From assembly GCF_026745355.1 (NCBI RefSeq), contig NC_079204.1:48666285-48730284 (forward strand): a DNA stretch of 64,000 nucleotides, written 5' to 3'. Positions 34,740 to 45,785 of this stretch are shown here, piece after piece (within the stretch, counting starts at the first letter, position 1; each line of letters opens with the position of its first letter). This stretch comes from Beta vulgaris subsp. vulgaris (lineage: Eukaryota > Streptophyta > Magnoliopsida > Caryophyllales > Amaranthaceae). A program made the translations under genes and the position numbers. The notes beneath the pieces are model-generated. The model ran no database searches and had not been told where the DNA came from. It saw only the letters and a list, made by a program, of their open reading frames with translations.

Positions 34740-37700
34740 TGAATAACATCTTATCATAGAACTGTCGCGGATTGGGGAGCATCTAGGCAGTCAATGCGCT
34801 TAGGCATGTTGTGATTAATGAAAAACCCCGCATGGTTTTCCTTTAAGAGACCAAGTTACGTAGCTTCGAGATGGAAAGAGTGTGTGCTAAGCTGAAATTC
34901 AAATGCATGCTTGTTCGTTGTTGATTGTGAAGGAAAGGGAATGAGAAGGAGAGGGGGGGTCTGGCGCTTTTATGGAGAGATGATTGCTATATCACTATTA
35001 CCTATTTTTCCGCGAACCACATTAATGCTTGCATGGCTCATGATAGTGAGATGAAGTGGAGATTTGCGGGGCTTTATGGCTATCCGAAGACGGAAAATAA
35101 ACCCAAAATGGGCCATCGTTTGAAAAATCTCTTTAGAGGTGGAGATGAGGCATGGGTATGTGGTGGTGACCTTAATCTCATGTTATGGTCTATGGAGAAA
35201 AAAGGTGGGAATGAATTCAAGTTCGAAGAAGCAGCAATTTTGAGAGATGTCATGGACCATTGCAAGCTTGAAGATTTGCACTATGTAGGGTATCCATTTA
35301 CATTGACAAATAATCAAGGTGGGGAGAAGAATGTTTAGGAGAGGCTCGATCGTTTCATGGCAAATGAGAAATAGAGGGATGTGTTTGGCAGCTCTTATGT
35401 TACACACTTGGAGAAACAACGCTCGGACCATCTCCTTATTGTGCTATATATTTGGTCCCAACCGAAATGCACAACCGAGAGGAGGAAAGTTAAGCTCTTC
35501 TGTTTCGAAGAGTTATGGATAAGAGAGGATAATGAATGGGGGGGATTTAATTGAAGATACTTACGAAGGTGGATGATGCGTGTTGAAATGTGGCGAAGAT
35601 GGCGCGAGACTTACAAAGGTGGAGTAACACAAAATTCGGGGATTTTGCAAAGGAAACGAGAGCTTGCAAGACTCATATGGGAAAGCTGATGGAGGAACCT
35701 CAAACTGCGGAGATTATAGCTAAAATGCGAGCTATCGATATGAGGATGGACAAATTAGAGACTCGTGAGGAGATATATTGGAAGTAAAGGAGCAGGCAAG
35801 ATTGGCTAATGTATGGGGACAAGAACACTTCTTTTTTCCATGCAAAAGCAAAACAAAGAGTGCACCGCAACAACATTAAGAGATTGAAAAATGAAGAGGG
35901 GCAAGTGTACGAAGAGGAGGAGGAAATTGCGGAATTCTAGGTGCAACACTTTGAAGATCTCTTCCGTGCAAATGACCAAATTGACACTCATCCGGTTCTT
36001 AAAAAAATCCAATTGATGATTTCAGAGCCTTTGTAGTTGATGTTTGAAGAATCGTATAACAAAGAGGAAATTGTAGAAGCTATTAATCAAATGCATCCTG
36101 AAACCCCCCCCCCAGACTTGATGGTATATGTGCTCTATTCTATCAGAAATTTTGGAAAACTGTTGGCATCTTGAATAATGGTGGTGATATTGGTGATATG
36201 AATCAGACTTACATTGTTTTAATTCCTAAGAAAAAAGAATGTGAGTCTCCTATTGATTTTAGACCAATTAGTTTGTGTAATGTCACGTATAAAATCATTG
36301 CCAAAGTGCTTGCAAATAGGCTTAAAAAAGTGCTTTCTAGTATAATTCATGAAACACATAGTGGTTTTGTGTCTGGAAGGTTAATAACTGATAACATTTT
36401 GCTTGCCTATGAGTGTTTTTATTATCTGAGAAAGAAGAAAAAAAAAAAGGAAAGGAGGGGTTCTTAGGTTTGAAATTGGATATGAGAAAGGCGTATGATA
36501 GAGTTGAATGTCAGTTTCTGGAGGAAATTATGATTAAATTGGGATTCTCGAAGATTTTTGTTAATCTGATTATGGGGTGTGTTAAATCTACATCTTTCTC
36601 TATCCTCTTAAATGGACAGCCTCCTCGACACTTCTCCCTATCTAGGGGTCTCCGCCAGGGGGATTCGCTCTCCTATTTCCTTTTCATTCTATGTGCAGAA
36701 GGGCTCTCGACACTACTTCGAGATGCGGAAGCAAGAAAAGAAATCCATGGCATTAAAATAGGGAAAAAAGTGGATGCTATTTCTCTTTTTTTTTTTTTTT
36801 TTTTTTTGCTGATGATAGTTTATTGTTCACAAGAGAAAATGAGGAGGAGGTTGACAAGGTGTTGGAAATTCTTTCTACTTGTGAAGCTGCTTCAGGCCAA
36901 AAACTGAATATGGAGAAATCGGAGGTGTCTTTTAGCCGAAACATTGATCAAGAAAAGCAACATTTTGCTTCAGATGAAGTTGTCTTTTAAGGCTGTTGAA
37001 GGATCATAAAAAGTATCTTGGTTTACCAACTTTTGTTGGAGGATCAAAGAAACAGGTTTTTAAACATATTCAAGAAAGTGTCATAAAGAAGCTGAAGGGG
37101 TGGAAAGAATGGTTCATATCTTATGCAGGAAGAGAGATTCTCATTAATGTAGTTGCTCAGGCTATTCCAACATATGCTATGCAATAATGCTTCACCATCC
37201 CAACGAGCATCTTGAATGAGATGGAAGGTATGTACAGGAATTTTTTTTTTTGGGATCAAAAGAAGGATGAAAGAAAGTTGGCTTGGGTTTGCTTGGAATA
37301 AATTGTATAATTCGAAGAAGGAGGGGGGCTTGGGATGCGAAATATTCCGGCTTTTAGTAAACCTCCTCTTGCTAAACAAACGTGGAGGATCATCAAGTAT
37401 CCCAGTTCTCTCATGGAAAAAGCTCTCAAAAATAAATACTTTCCTTACTCTTCTTTCATGGATGTGAAGTTAAGCCCTATAGCAAGTTATACTTGGAAAT
37501 CTATTATGTCGGCTCGAAGCTTTCTAAGTAAAGGTGTAAAGAAGATTGTAGGACGGGGCAACACGATTAATATTTGGGAGGATCCATGGGTGTCAACTCT
37601 GCCTAATTTTAGAATCCTCACTACTGAGAATAAAGAAGAAGAAAGGCCACGTCATGTGTGTGAACTCATTGTAGATGGAGCTTAGGACGTGCCAAAATTG

Positions 37701-38870
37701 CAATCACTGTTTTCAGAATGGGAAGTTAAGGCTATTCAAGCTATTCATATTCCTCGGACCTCATGTGAAGATAAGTGGGAATGGCACTACTCTAAGCATG
37801 AAAAATTCACAATTAGCAGTGCCTACTATGTTGAATTAGATGAAAAGTGGAAAGAGCGAGCGACCACTTCTACAAATAACGAATAGATTGTGTGGAAACG
37901 TTTATGGGATACTTCTATTCCAACAAAAATCAATCTCTTTGGGTGGCGTGCTCTGCACAATGGTCTGTGAAAATCTTCATAAGAGAGGAATAAATGGTGA
38001 AAGACGTTGCCCAATGTGTGGTGAGGAGTGTGAGACAACAGTTCACACGTTGGTTTAGTGCAGTGAAATTAGGCAGATGTGGCGTCTCTCTCCTCTTCGA
38101 ATCGAAGTGAAGAATGATGGTGCTCTCTCTTTTAAAGATTGGTGCGCAAACCTAGACCAAATCTTTAAAGATGTTCACTAGTGGGAGCTGTTCTAGCAAC
38201 TGTTATGGGGTGTTTGGTTAATGCGCAACGCATGGGTGTTTGATCAAAAAAGAGTTGAAGTAGTTGATATGATAGTGAAAGCTAGCAGCAGCCAGCGTAA
38301 GTTCGAGGAAGCTAATGCGAAGAAGTGTGAGAAGACCCAGAATGGAAGGCAAACAACCTGCCAATGGAGTCCTCCATGTAAGGAAATTGTCAAGGTAAAT
38401 TCGGACGTAGTTGTGTTCGAAGATGGTACAATTGGTTTGGGTGTAGTATTCAGGGATGATGTTGGTTATGTTATGTGATCAACTGTATGGTGATGAAGGG
38501 GCGCTTTGATACAGATGTGGCTGAAGTATTGGCAGCACTCCATGCACTATCTATTGTGATAGAAGCGGGTCTTCATAAATTAGTGATTGAAAGTGATTGT
38601 CTGAAGCTAATCAATCACTTTAAGAAAGGATCTCGGGAAAGCTCTTACTTTCGTAACATAGTGAATAACATCCTTGTAACAGTTAAAGGCTTGCTCCTAT
38701 TTTGCTTTTAATCATGTGGGCAGATTGGGAAAAAGGGTAGCTCATAACATGGCTAAGCTGAGTCGAGATTTTAAGAAAATAAGGGTGTGGCTTGAAGAGG
38801 TTCCAATGGAGCTTAACTCTCTTGTAATATCGGTTAAAAATGGATATGATTCCTATTAAATAAATTGGTT
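34740..38870 (+). pseudogene. LINE ORF2 (EN-RT-RNase H), broken
   Basis: Endonuclease 34750-35400 (NCRGLGS, ETKLRSFEME, CGGDLN). RT 36040-37190: IPKKKECESPIDFRPISLCN at 36206, FVSGRLITDNILLAYE at 36367, RQGDSLSYFLF at 36652. The catalytic FADD block near 36790 is displaced by a long T-run (about 36787-36807). RT tail and zf-RVT 37000-38060 (CPMCGEECETTVHTLV). RNase H 38380-38720 (VKVNSDVVV, VIESDCLKLINHF). Numerous stops; not functional. RNase H after zf-RVT is typical of one lineage of plant L1 elements. Confidence 0.88.
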
Positions 38871-38911
38871 ACCATTTCCCGTCAAAAAAAAAAGAACATA
38901 TATTTGTGATG

Positions 38912-39777
38912 CTGATTATACAATGTTAAGTTGTTTTTTTTGATGATTTGTGTAGGTGAATCACAATGTTGTTTTCAAGGTCAAATGCTGAGAAAAAGAC
39001 AAAAAAGAAAAATAATGGTTTGATAGGTCATACTTCCTCTGTCTTTTATTACTTACTACATAGTATAAACCTTAGTATCTTGAGTTATGTATAAGTGAAA
39101 ATTACATATTCGGAAAGTGCACATTGAGAAGAATCAAAAAAGATCTAGCATGACTATGTTTTAATACATCAATCAACTTTGTTAAGCTATTTCGCATCAT
39201 TATGTAAGAGAAAACATAGTTAAGTGGGGGTATTGTTAGATTTGTTTAAATACGAGGATTTTAAATATCAAACTTTTATAATGTTTACTTATATGCAATT
39301 AGAGATATTGACGTTCAAAGAAGCGTCTCGACAAATGTGAAAAAGCAAACAGACAATTTTTTTAGAAAAGAGGAGGAATAATAAAAGCAAACAATCTTGT
39401 TAGGCTCATCTCAATGCGAGGATTTCAAATATCAAATTTTTATAACTTTTACTTATACGTAATCAGAGATACTGAAGTTCAAAGAAGCATCTCGACAAAT
39501 GTGAAAAAGCAAAGAGAGAATTTTTTTTTAAAAAAGTGGAAGTATAATAGAAAGTCAAAATTGCCATGTGAATAGTGTCCAAAAGTAAAAGGTAGCGAGT
39601 AAAAAAGACAAAAAGTGTAGTAGCAAAGCCATTAGAATTTTTATTTTATAAAATCAATTAGTTATTCATAAAATTTCATTTACTCAATGCAAGGTCTAAA
39701 GCCAAAGGTCTTGGAAATTTTTTGTTTGCATAAAATTAGGGAGGAATAAAAAAGAATATGGTGAAACGGGTGATACG
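38912..39777. other. MITE-like region with internal duplication
   Basis: 39038-39550 has a weak Stowaway-like start (cttcctctgtcttttattac) and an inner block of about 150 bp present twice (39240-39385 and 39390-39535: tcaaagaagc, ctcgacaaatgtgaaaaagc). No gene. Confidence 0.55.
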
Positions 39778-40541
39778 TAGGGATGGCGATGAGTCCAGGA
39801 TCCTATCCAGATCTGCCTAGACCCTACCCTAAAATTAGGATATGGGTCTTACTTTTTTGGACCCTATGAGTAAGGATAGGGTATGAGTCCTGGTACAATC
39901 GGGTAAGGGTAGGCAAGGGTCCACTCCTCAAATATCCAGACCCTACACATGGACCCATACCAAGTAAAAATATATATTAATATTTTTAAAAAATTAAAAA
40001 ATATATGTATATATAAACAAATCCTTCCAGTAAAGCAAAAACCCTCCCTCCCCCAGGAATCCTAGCCGCAAATCGCAATCACGTCTCATCTTTCACTTTA
40101 CCCTCACTCTCTCAGTCTCTCACTATCACAATGTCCACTCTCTCGCTCTACTCTCACTCTCTTTCTCTACTCTCAATCTCTCACTGTCGAAATGTCACTC
40201 TCTTTATTTATATTTTGATGTATAAGACTTTTGGGATGTGCAAAAACTATGTATTGCTATGGAATGTGAACATGTGATATTATGTAAGCTAATTGCAAAA
40301 TTAATATATAGAATTGTGCTGAACGATTTTATATACACGTGAAAATATAAGTAGGATTTTTTTTGTATTGGACCCATTTTAGACCCTAGACCCTACCCAT
40401 ACCCCATCGGATCCTACGGGTACGGGTAAGGGTAAGGGTCCTAAAAAATTTTACCCTATGAGTACGAGTAGGGAATGGGTCTACATTCAAATGTTAGGAT
40501 ATGGATATGGGTCTAGCTTACCCTATCCATTGTCATCTCTA
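39778..40541. mobile_element. hAT-type non-autonomous element, 764 bp
   Basis: Ends tagggatggcgatg and cattgtcatctcta are inverted repeats. Flanks gtgatacg (39770-39777) and gtgatatg (40542-40549) are an 8-bp duplication with one difference. Subterminal zones repeat gaccctaccc / gggtaagggta motifs. Non-coding, AT-rich middle. Confidence 0.85.
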
Positions 40542-40549
40542 GTGATATG

Positions 40550-41050
40550 GAATAAAGATGCTGACATGGATAGGAAAGGGCCAAGGCGTAAATTTGAAGA
40601 GAGTAAAGAAAGAGAGTGAATTAAACATGCACAAATAATTAGAAAATGATGGGAATTAAATAGTGAATTGTCTTACATTTGACTTTGCTAGTGCTACCAA
40701 TCTAATTTATGTGGACCCGGTTCACGTTAGCATTAGTATGCACCATGCCAAAAGCACATATCAATCGTGAAATATTCATTATATCATTTGGAAACTCACC
40801 ATATCATGTAGAAACCCACTCAAGAAGGTTCTTGGCCCATACAAGAGGGGCGACCGCATAGGCCTCCTGAAAAACAAGGCCTCCGAAAAACAGGGCGACT
40901 ATATATATTTGTTGAATGAATATTTAACAAAATGTAAACATTCGGAGTGACGGTAAACCTGTGAGTTTGGTGAACACCAGGTATGGAGGTCGAATACTCG
41001 AATCTGATAAACAAATTGATTTTTTGCTTTTTGGGAAATTGAATAAGTTG
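40550..41050. other. intergenic, minisatellite words
   Basis: 40775-40820 holds 'catatcatNtagaaac'-type words also repeated at 47920-48170. No gene. Confidence 0.4.
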
Positions 41051-41059
41051 TCCACGACA

Positions 41060-41312
41060 GACTATTGACAGCTAACACATGCTTGGTTACTCTTTGTTTA
41101 CTTTAATCTTTAATGAAACCAATTAATGCCTCTTATTTCTATACCAAAAGTTTCAATCCATTAATGACAATTCGAATTGCACAAAAAAAAATAATGACTA
41201 TTCAAAATTAGTGCATTAATGGCTCCCTATTCTCCCTAACTTCATGTATCTTTAGTTTAAATATATGTTAGTTGTAAACACTGCCTAGATTTGACAATAT
41301 TCTAAGTATAAA
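41060..41312 (+). repeat. tandem duplication, proximal copy (left part)
   Basis: Matches 45116-45395 almost throughout (gactattgacagctaa, ccaattaatgcctcttattt, gtaaacactgcctaga). The copy is split by the MULE and continues at 45029-45110. Confidence 0.9.
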
Positions 41313-41444
41313 GAATTTTTTCCTTGAATAATGTCAAAAAGGGGATTAATTCCCAAAATGTGCCCCAAAAAAAGTCATTTCCCTGCATACCGTCCACGTA
41401 GGACGGCACGCGAAAAATTATTATTTTTTGTTTTAGCGGAGGTA

Positions 41445-41650
41445 AACCGCTACTCAGAGTAGCGGTTACCTTCAAACAAAACCGCTACTCGGAGTAGCGG
41501 TTCACTAACAAAAACCGCTACTCCGAGTAGCGGTTTTGGTGAGCGAACCGCTACTCAGAGTAGCGGTTTTGTTTCGGTTCCAAGACACAAGTAAACCGCT
41601 ACTCCGAGTAGCGGTTTTGTTGCCATAACCGCTACTCGAGTAGCGTTTTG
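41445..41650. repeat. six palindromes, left subterminal
   Basis: ccgctactc-N-gagtagcgg with flanking aa/tt recurs near 41450, 41482, 41516, 41548, 41594 and 41628, each able to form a 9-11 bp hairpin. The last copy lacks the central base and one g. Confidence 0.93.
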
Positions 41651-41990
41651 TTGCCATAACACTCACTGCTGCATGTTCCACATAACTGGCCAAGTGCCAG
41701 AAACCCAAAAAATCCAGCAATCCCAAACAAGTATCCAACCTGCAATTCCAGCAATTCCAAACAATTATCCAACCTCCAATTTCAACATTATCCAACCTGC
41801 AATTCCAGCACCAAATTCCATTCAACAACACCAACTTCATCCACACATTGATCACCAATCACCAAGTTCATCCACATTCAAATTTATGTAAAAGAATTTT
41901 AGTTACAACTTAGATTGAGAAAATATGTCAATTACAAACAAAGTTTAAAATGTAACAGTTAACTAACTACATAAACAATAAATGAAACTG

Positions 41991-44009
41991 CTAAAACCCT
42001 CTCTTCTTCTTTTGTGAAGGTGTAGATGAGCTAGGTGTGGTCTCATGAGACTCTGCAATGGCATCAAGAGAAGGGGGAGTAGTGTCAGAACGTCGTCGAT
42101 AGGCCCTCTGACTGACTGGAGGTGAAAGCAAAGCTGTCGTGGTAGATATATGGGCAGCAGACGTAGAAGATGTAGAAGTCGATGTATATCCAGCAGAAGT
42201 AGGCACGCCCTGTACGATGTGGCCATGTCCAGCTCGGCCAACAGCATCAACACACAGTCCCCTCATAGTCTGCAATGTCTGCATACAACTGACGCACCAT
42301 ATCTGGAGGCAATGACTCAGAAGCCTCTAGTACAGTACCGCACCTATGAGCAATATCAGATAAAGTATGTGCCTGAATAGAAAGAAAAATACATATTATA
42401 TAGTCGTATAAATAAATAAAAGTCAACTAAAAATCAGTGACTTACCAGTACTATATCTGCAGACGCAGGCTGATAATGTGTAGAAGGTGGTCGCCTCGAT
42501 GGATTCGTCAGGCGTAACCTCGTGATGCGACGAAACCATATCATATACTCCTCAATGGCATGAGTACGACCACTAAAAGGAGTGCCCTGAACTATGTGTC
42601 CCTCGCGCTCATCCCAATGTGCAATGTAAGGTCGATGTCTGAGCGGATAGTTCTTGTTCTTCGACCTCCGATCTATGGCATGAAGGGTTGTGCTCGTATC
42701 ACAAGGTGCTGGAATCGTCTGCTCGAATCCAAACTGGCGCATAACTCGACCAGGGAAATGGAACTCTACAATGTCGAAACAGATAAGTGGGGCCACTGTG
42801 CGCCATACATGTCGATCAGCTCGACATATAGCAGGTAACAACGCCAGTCTCGCATCAGTATATGGCTGCCAAGTCATCTACAAAAAAAAGAATCTTACAA
42901 ATATTAGGCAAAAGAAGAGTCTACCAATGTATATAAGTTAGGCAAGTACGACCCTATGTACCTGCTCGTCCGTCTGATGGTCAAGTGCATCCCGTAGTAA
43001 GGAAGCCCACCTGCGTGTGGGACCTAGTGATGTGTACTCGAAGCCAACTGAAAAGAGATACACGTTATTATCCATGAGAAAAACGAAACTAAATAATGTT
43101 AACAAATGTGAGACATTGAATATTACCTGACAGCTAAGGGATCAAGCCCCGGAACATGCTGGGAGCCTAAAATAGGAACGGCCTCGTCAAACTGTGGAGG
43201 TGGGTCCCACACCCTCAAAATTCGAGGTCTGCCGATGTGTATGTGCTCCCATGCCCAAATCTGTAACAACAACACAGGGCCACCTAACTCCCTCGCACCC
43301 CTCGTGATGCCCGACATAGCTGCCATACAGGTATGCAAGGGTCGCACTACCCCAACTATATGTCCCTGCTACGTCGAGAACAAGTAAAAGTGGGAGATAA
43401 AGAACCTGGACTACATCTCCACTCTTGTCAGCAAAAAAATGGACCCCATCAACGCAAGAATGTAACCCGTGCAAATCGTTGTACTGTCACCTCATCAGCA
43501 TCATTCGGCAACAAGAAGAAATGTTGCCGAAGCATGTCAATCTCAAAGAGAACCCTGGAGAACTTTGGGCTCGTTCTCCGGTGTGTTGGGCCAAATCCCT
43601 AACAACTCGAAAACTAATGTAGCCCAGTTACCCTCGCCTCGACCAATAACAAGTGCCCCGTGCACTCTAAGTCCAAGGATAACAGCGACATCCTCCAAAG
43701 TAATAGTCGCCTCCCCAAGTCAAATGAAAGTATGGGCTCCTGCCTCCATCGCTCCACTAATGCCGTCAGAAGTGGTCTATCAATCTCCAAACCTCCCCCT
43801 ACCAAACGATGTATGCCGAGAAAACCAGCACGCTCGACATACCAAAGAACCCTCTCGTGAATCTCCCATTCAAGATACAGACTATGATGATGCAACCGAC
43901 ACGATAATACCGTGTCCGCTACTCCCCTCCAGACATCCTCACTCTGATGCTGGTCCTGGAGGGTGAGAACGCTGCGATTAGTGGGGCCGGGAAAGATGGA
44001 TTGCGCCAT
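41991..44009 (-). pseudogene. plant mobile domain (PMD) protein, broken
   Basis: Four exons are recognisable: 44009-43131, 43047-42962, 42877-42446 and 42372-41991, with plausible splice sites. The text matches the PMD / 'aminotransferase-like, plant mobile domain' family (MAIN/MAIL1 relatives and transposon-borne forms): VERAGFLGIHRL and LLTALVERW in exon 1, TWQPYTDARLALLP and RVMRQFGF in exon 3, and a Ser/Thr-rich tail ending QKKKRGF. Exon 1 has at least three 1-base shifts or stops (for example near 43714, where the frame leaves SFDLG) and exon 4 has one near 42270, so no intact protein is made. Host PMD proteins act in silencing and genome stability; the role of transposon-borne PMDs is unknown. 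Confidence 0.85.
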
Positions 44010-44105
44010 CAGACCTAATAAGAAAAAAAAACATATACGGTTAGTAACACAATCACGACTATGAAAATAATATAAATTTATGAAATTTAAAAAATATGAA
44101 AACAT

Positions 44106-44640
44106 TTACCCAAATGTTCCTTCACCGTTCTTATTAGGACATCTTTGTTTATTGTGTCCTGAAACCTTACAAATGCTACATCTATATTTACCAGGCCTAT
44201 CAGCTGCATCCATTTCATTTTGTATTCGAGTGGACCTTGGACGTCCAGCTCCACGTTTTAGCCTCTCATCAGCTATAATTCCCGGACCATCATATGGAGA
44301 ACAATTATGCATATCAGGCACAGGCTTGAAAAATGACATATAAGTAGATCGATACGAGCTAGTCAGAAAAGAAGCGTCCACAAAACCGCTATATGACAAG
44401 CTCCGGTGACGACATACCGCAAGGACATGAGAACACGGCAACTTATATATTATGACTTTCTCACATGTACATGTCTTCTGCATTAAGTTAACCGTGTGTT
44501 TCTTTCCACCTTTCCCTGCAATACGGTCTCCACGACCAATAGTGACCTCAAATAGCCCTCGTTCATAATCAAACACAATCACCTCATGAGCACCTGCCTT
44601 CTCCATGTTCTTTTCAATGATGGTAGTCGCCTTCGGGCTA
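44106..44640 (-). pseudogene. MULE transposase C-terminal remnant (SWIM, zinc knuckle)
   Basis: The open frame 44606-44106 (166 codons) contains a SWIM zinc finger (CTCEKVIIYKLPCSHVLAVC: CxC..CxH) and, at its end, a CCHC knuckle (CSICKVSGHNKQRC). A basic GAGRPRSTR stretch lies between them. This is the usual C-terminus of MuDR-type transposases, where the SWIM domain is thought to help DNA binding. The MULE DDE domain that should precede it is absent. The remaining frame is uninterrupted, so it might have been kept as a short DNA-binding protein, or simply be young. Confidence 0.88.
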
Positions 44641-44679
44641 TAATCATGGCCTTCGGGCTAGGTCAGATTTGGGGATTTT

Positions 44680-44892
44680 AGTAAACCGCTACTCGGAGTA
44701 GCGGTTTCCTTTAATGAACCGCTACTGCGAGTAGCGGTTTATAGGTGCGGGTCCAAAGCGGAGTAAACCGCTACTCCGAGTAGCGGTCAATATATGAGAA
44801 CCGCTACTCGCAGTAGCGGTTAATTTCAAAGGTAACCGCTACTCGGAGTAGCGGTTTGTATGCATTAACTGCTACTCTGAGTAGCGGTTTAT
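44680..44892. repeat. six palindromes, right subterminal
   Basis: Copies near 44684, 44718, 44765, 44800, 44834 and 44867, same consensus as at the left end with one or two substitutions (for example ccgctactgcgagtagcgg). Confidence 0.93.
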
Positions 44893-45028
44893 CTGAAAAA
44901 CAAAAAAAAAAAAAAATTCCGCGTGCCGTCCTACGTGGACGGTACGCAGGGAAATAAATTTTTTTGGGGCACATTTTGGGAATTAATCCCCCTTTTTGCA
45001 TTATTCAAGGAAAAAATTCAAGTATAAA

Positions 45029-45110
45029 AGTATTTTCTTTTGTTAAAATTTAGAATCTTATATTTGTAGTGCGTTCTTTTTACCTTATCTGAACTGAACT
45101 TATTAGACCG
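45029..45110 (+). repeat. tandem duplication, proximal copy (right part)
   Basis: Continues the 41060-41312 copy after the MULE. It ends with about 47 bases (gtgcgttctttttacctta onward) matching the left end of the Harbinger-like elements at 45413/45488. Confidence 0.8.
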
Positions 45111-45412
45111 TAATAGACTATTGACAGCTAAGACATGTTTGTTTACTTTTTTTTGTTTACTTTAATCTATTATGAAACCAATTAATGCCTCTTATTTCTA
45201 TACCAAAAGTTTCAATCCATTAATGACAATTGGAATTGCACCCAAAAAAATTAATGACTATTCAAAATTAGTGCATTAATGGCTCCCTATTCTCCCAAAT
45301 TTCATGTACGTTTTAGTTTAAATATATGTTAATTGTAAACACTGCCTAGACTTGACAATATTCTAAATATAAAAAGTATTTTCTTTTGTTAAAATTAAGA
45401 ATCTTATATTTA
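45111..45412 (+). repeat. tandem duplication, distal copy (empty of MULE)
   Basis: Second copy of the 41060 unit. The MULE insertion point reads ctaaatataaaaagtatttt here, an uninterrupted pre-insertion form. Confidence 0.88.
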
Positions 45413-45487
45413 GGGTACGTTTTTTTCACCTTATTGGCCCTGAACTTATTTGAAGTGAAATGAAGTTATTAGACCTGATTTAACTTA

Positions 45488-45785
45488 GGGTGCGTTCTAT
45501 TCAACTTATTGGCCCTGAACTTATTGGACCTTATCTGAACTGAACTTATTGAACCTGAACTGAACTTATTGGAACTTATTAAACCTGATTGGACCTAATT
45601 CAACTTATTGGACTTGATTCAGCCTGATTCGAACTTATTGGACCTTATTGGAACTTATTGACCTTATTGAAACTTATTAGACCATATTGGCCCTGATTGA
45701 AACTTATTAGACCTTATTGGACCTGATTGAAACTTATTAGACCTTATTGGACCTGATTGAAACTTATTTGACCTTATTAGACAAA
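45488..45785 (+). repeat. minisatellite of aacttattggacctgattg type
   Basis: About fifteen diverged units of roughly 20 bp. The same word recurs at 47010-47090, 47385-47520, 47560-47800 and, more weakly, 49010-49200. Confidence 0.85.

Larger units (their letters stand above)
33260..38892 (+). mobile_element. full-length but decayed L1-type LINE
   Basis: About 5.63 kb bounded by an exact 19-bp target duplication aagaacatatatttgtgat (33241-33259 and 38893-38911), with a short poly(A) at the 3' end. Order: short leader, ORF1 (DUF4283 plus zinc knuckle), endonuclease, reverse transcriptase, zf-RVT, RNase H. Many stops and frameshifts make it inactive. Confidence 0.95.
41313..45019 (-). mobile_element. 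Mutator-like element carrying a PMD gene (PMD-MULE), 3707 bp
   Basis: Flanked by an exact 9-bp duplication aagtataaa (41304-41312 and 45020-45028), the Mutator signature. The terminal inverted repeats are about 110 bp (start gaattttttccttgaataat, further in ttaattcccaaaatgtgccc and accgtccacgtaggacggca), differing by a few bases and indels. Just inside, each end carries six copies of a palindrome. The minus strand holds a transposase C-terminal remnant (44106-44606) and a broken PMD gene (41991-44009). The DDE catalytic core is missing, so it is non-autonomous. Confidence 0.93.

Noticed and set aside
33260..38892. Endogenous pararetrovirus or LTR retrotransposon as source of the reverse transcriptase
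   Set aside because: Domain order EN-RT-zf-RVT-RNase H, poly(A) tail and target duplication identify an L1-type LINE; no protease, integrase or coat domains.
41445..44892. Regularly spaced palindromes as a CRISPR-like array
   Set aside because: Plant nuclear context; the repeats lie inside transposon ends, spacers are short and uneven, and no cas genes are present.
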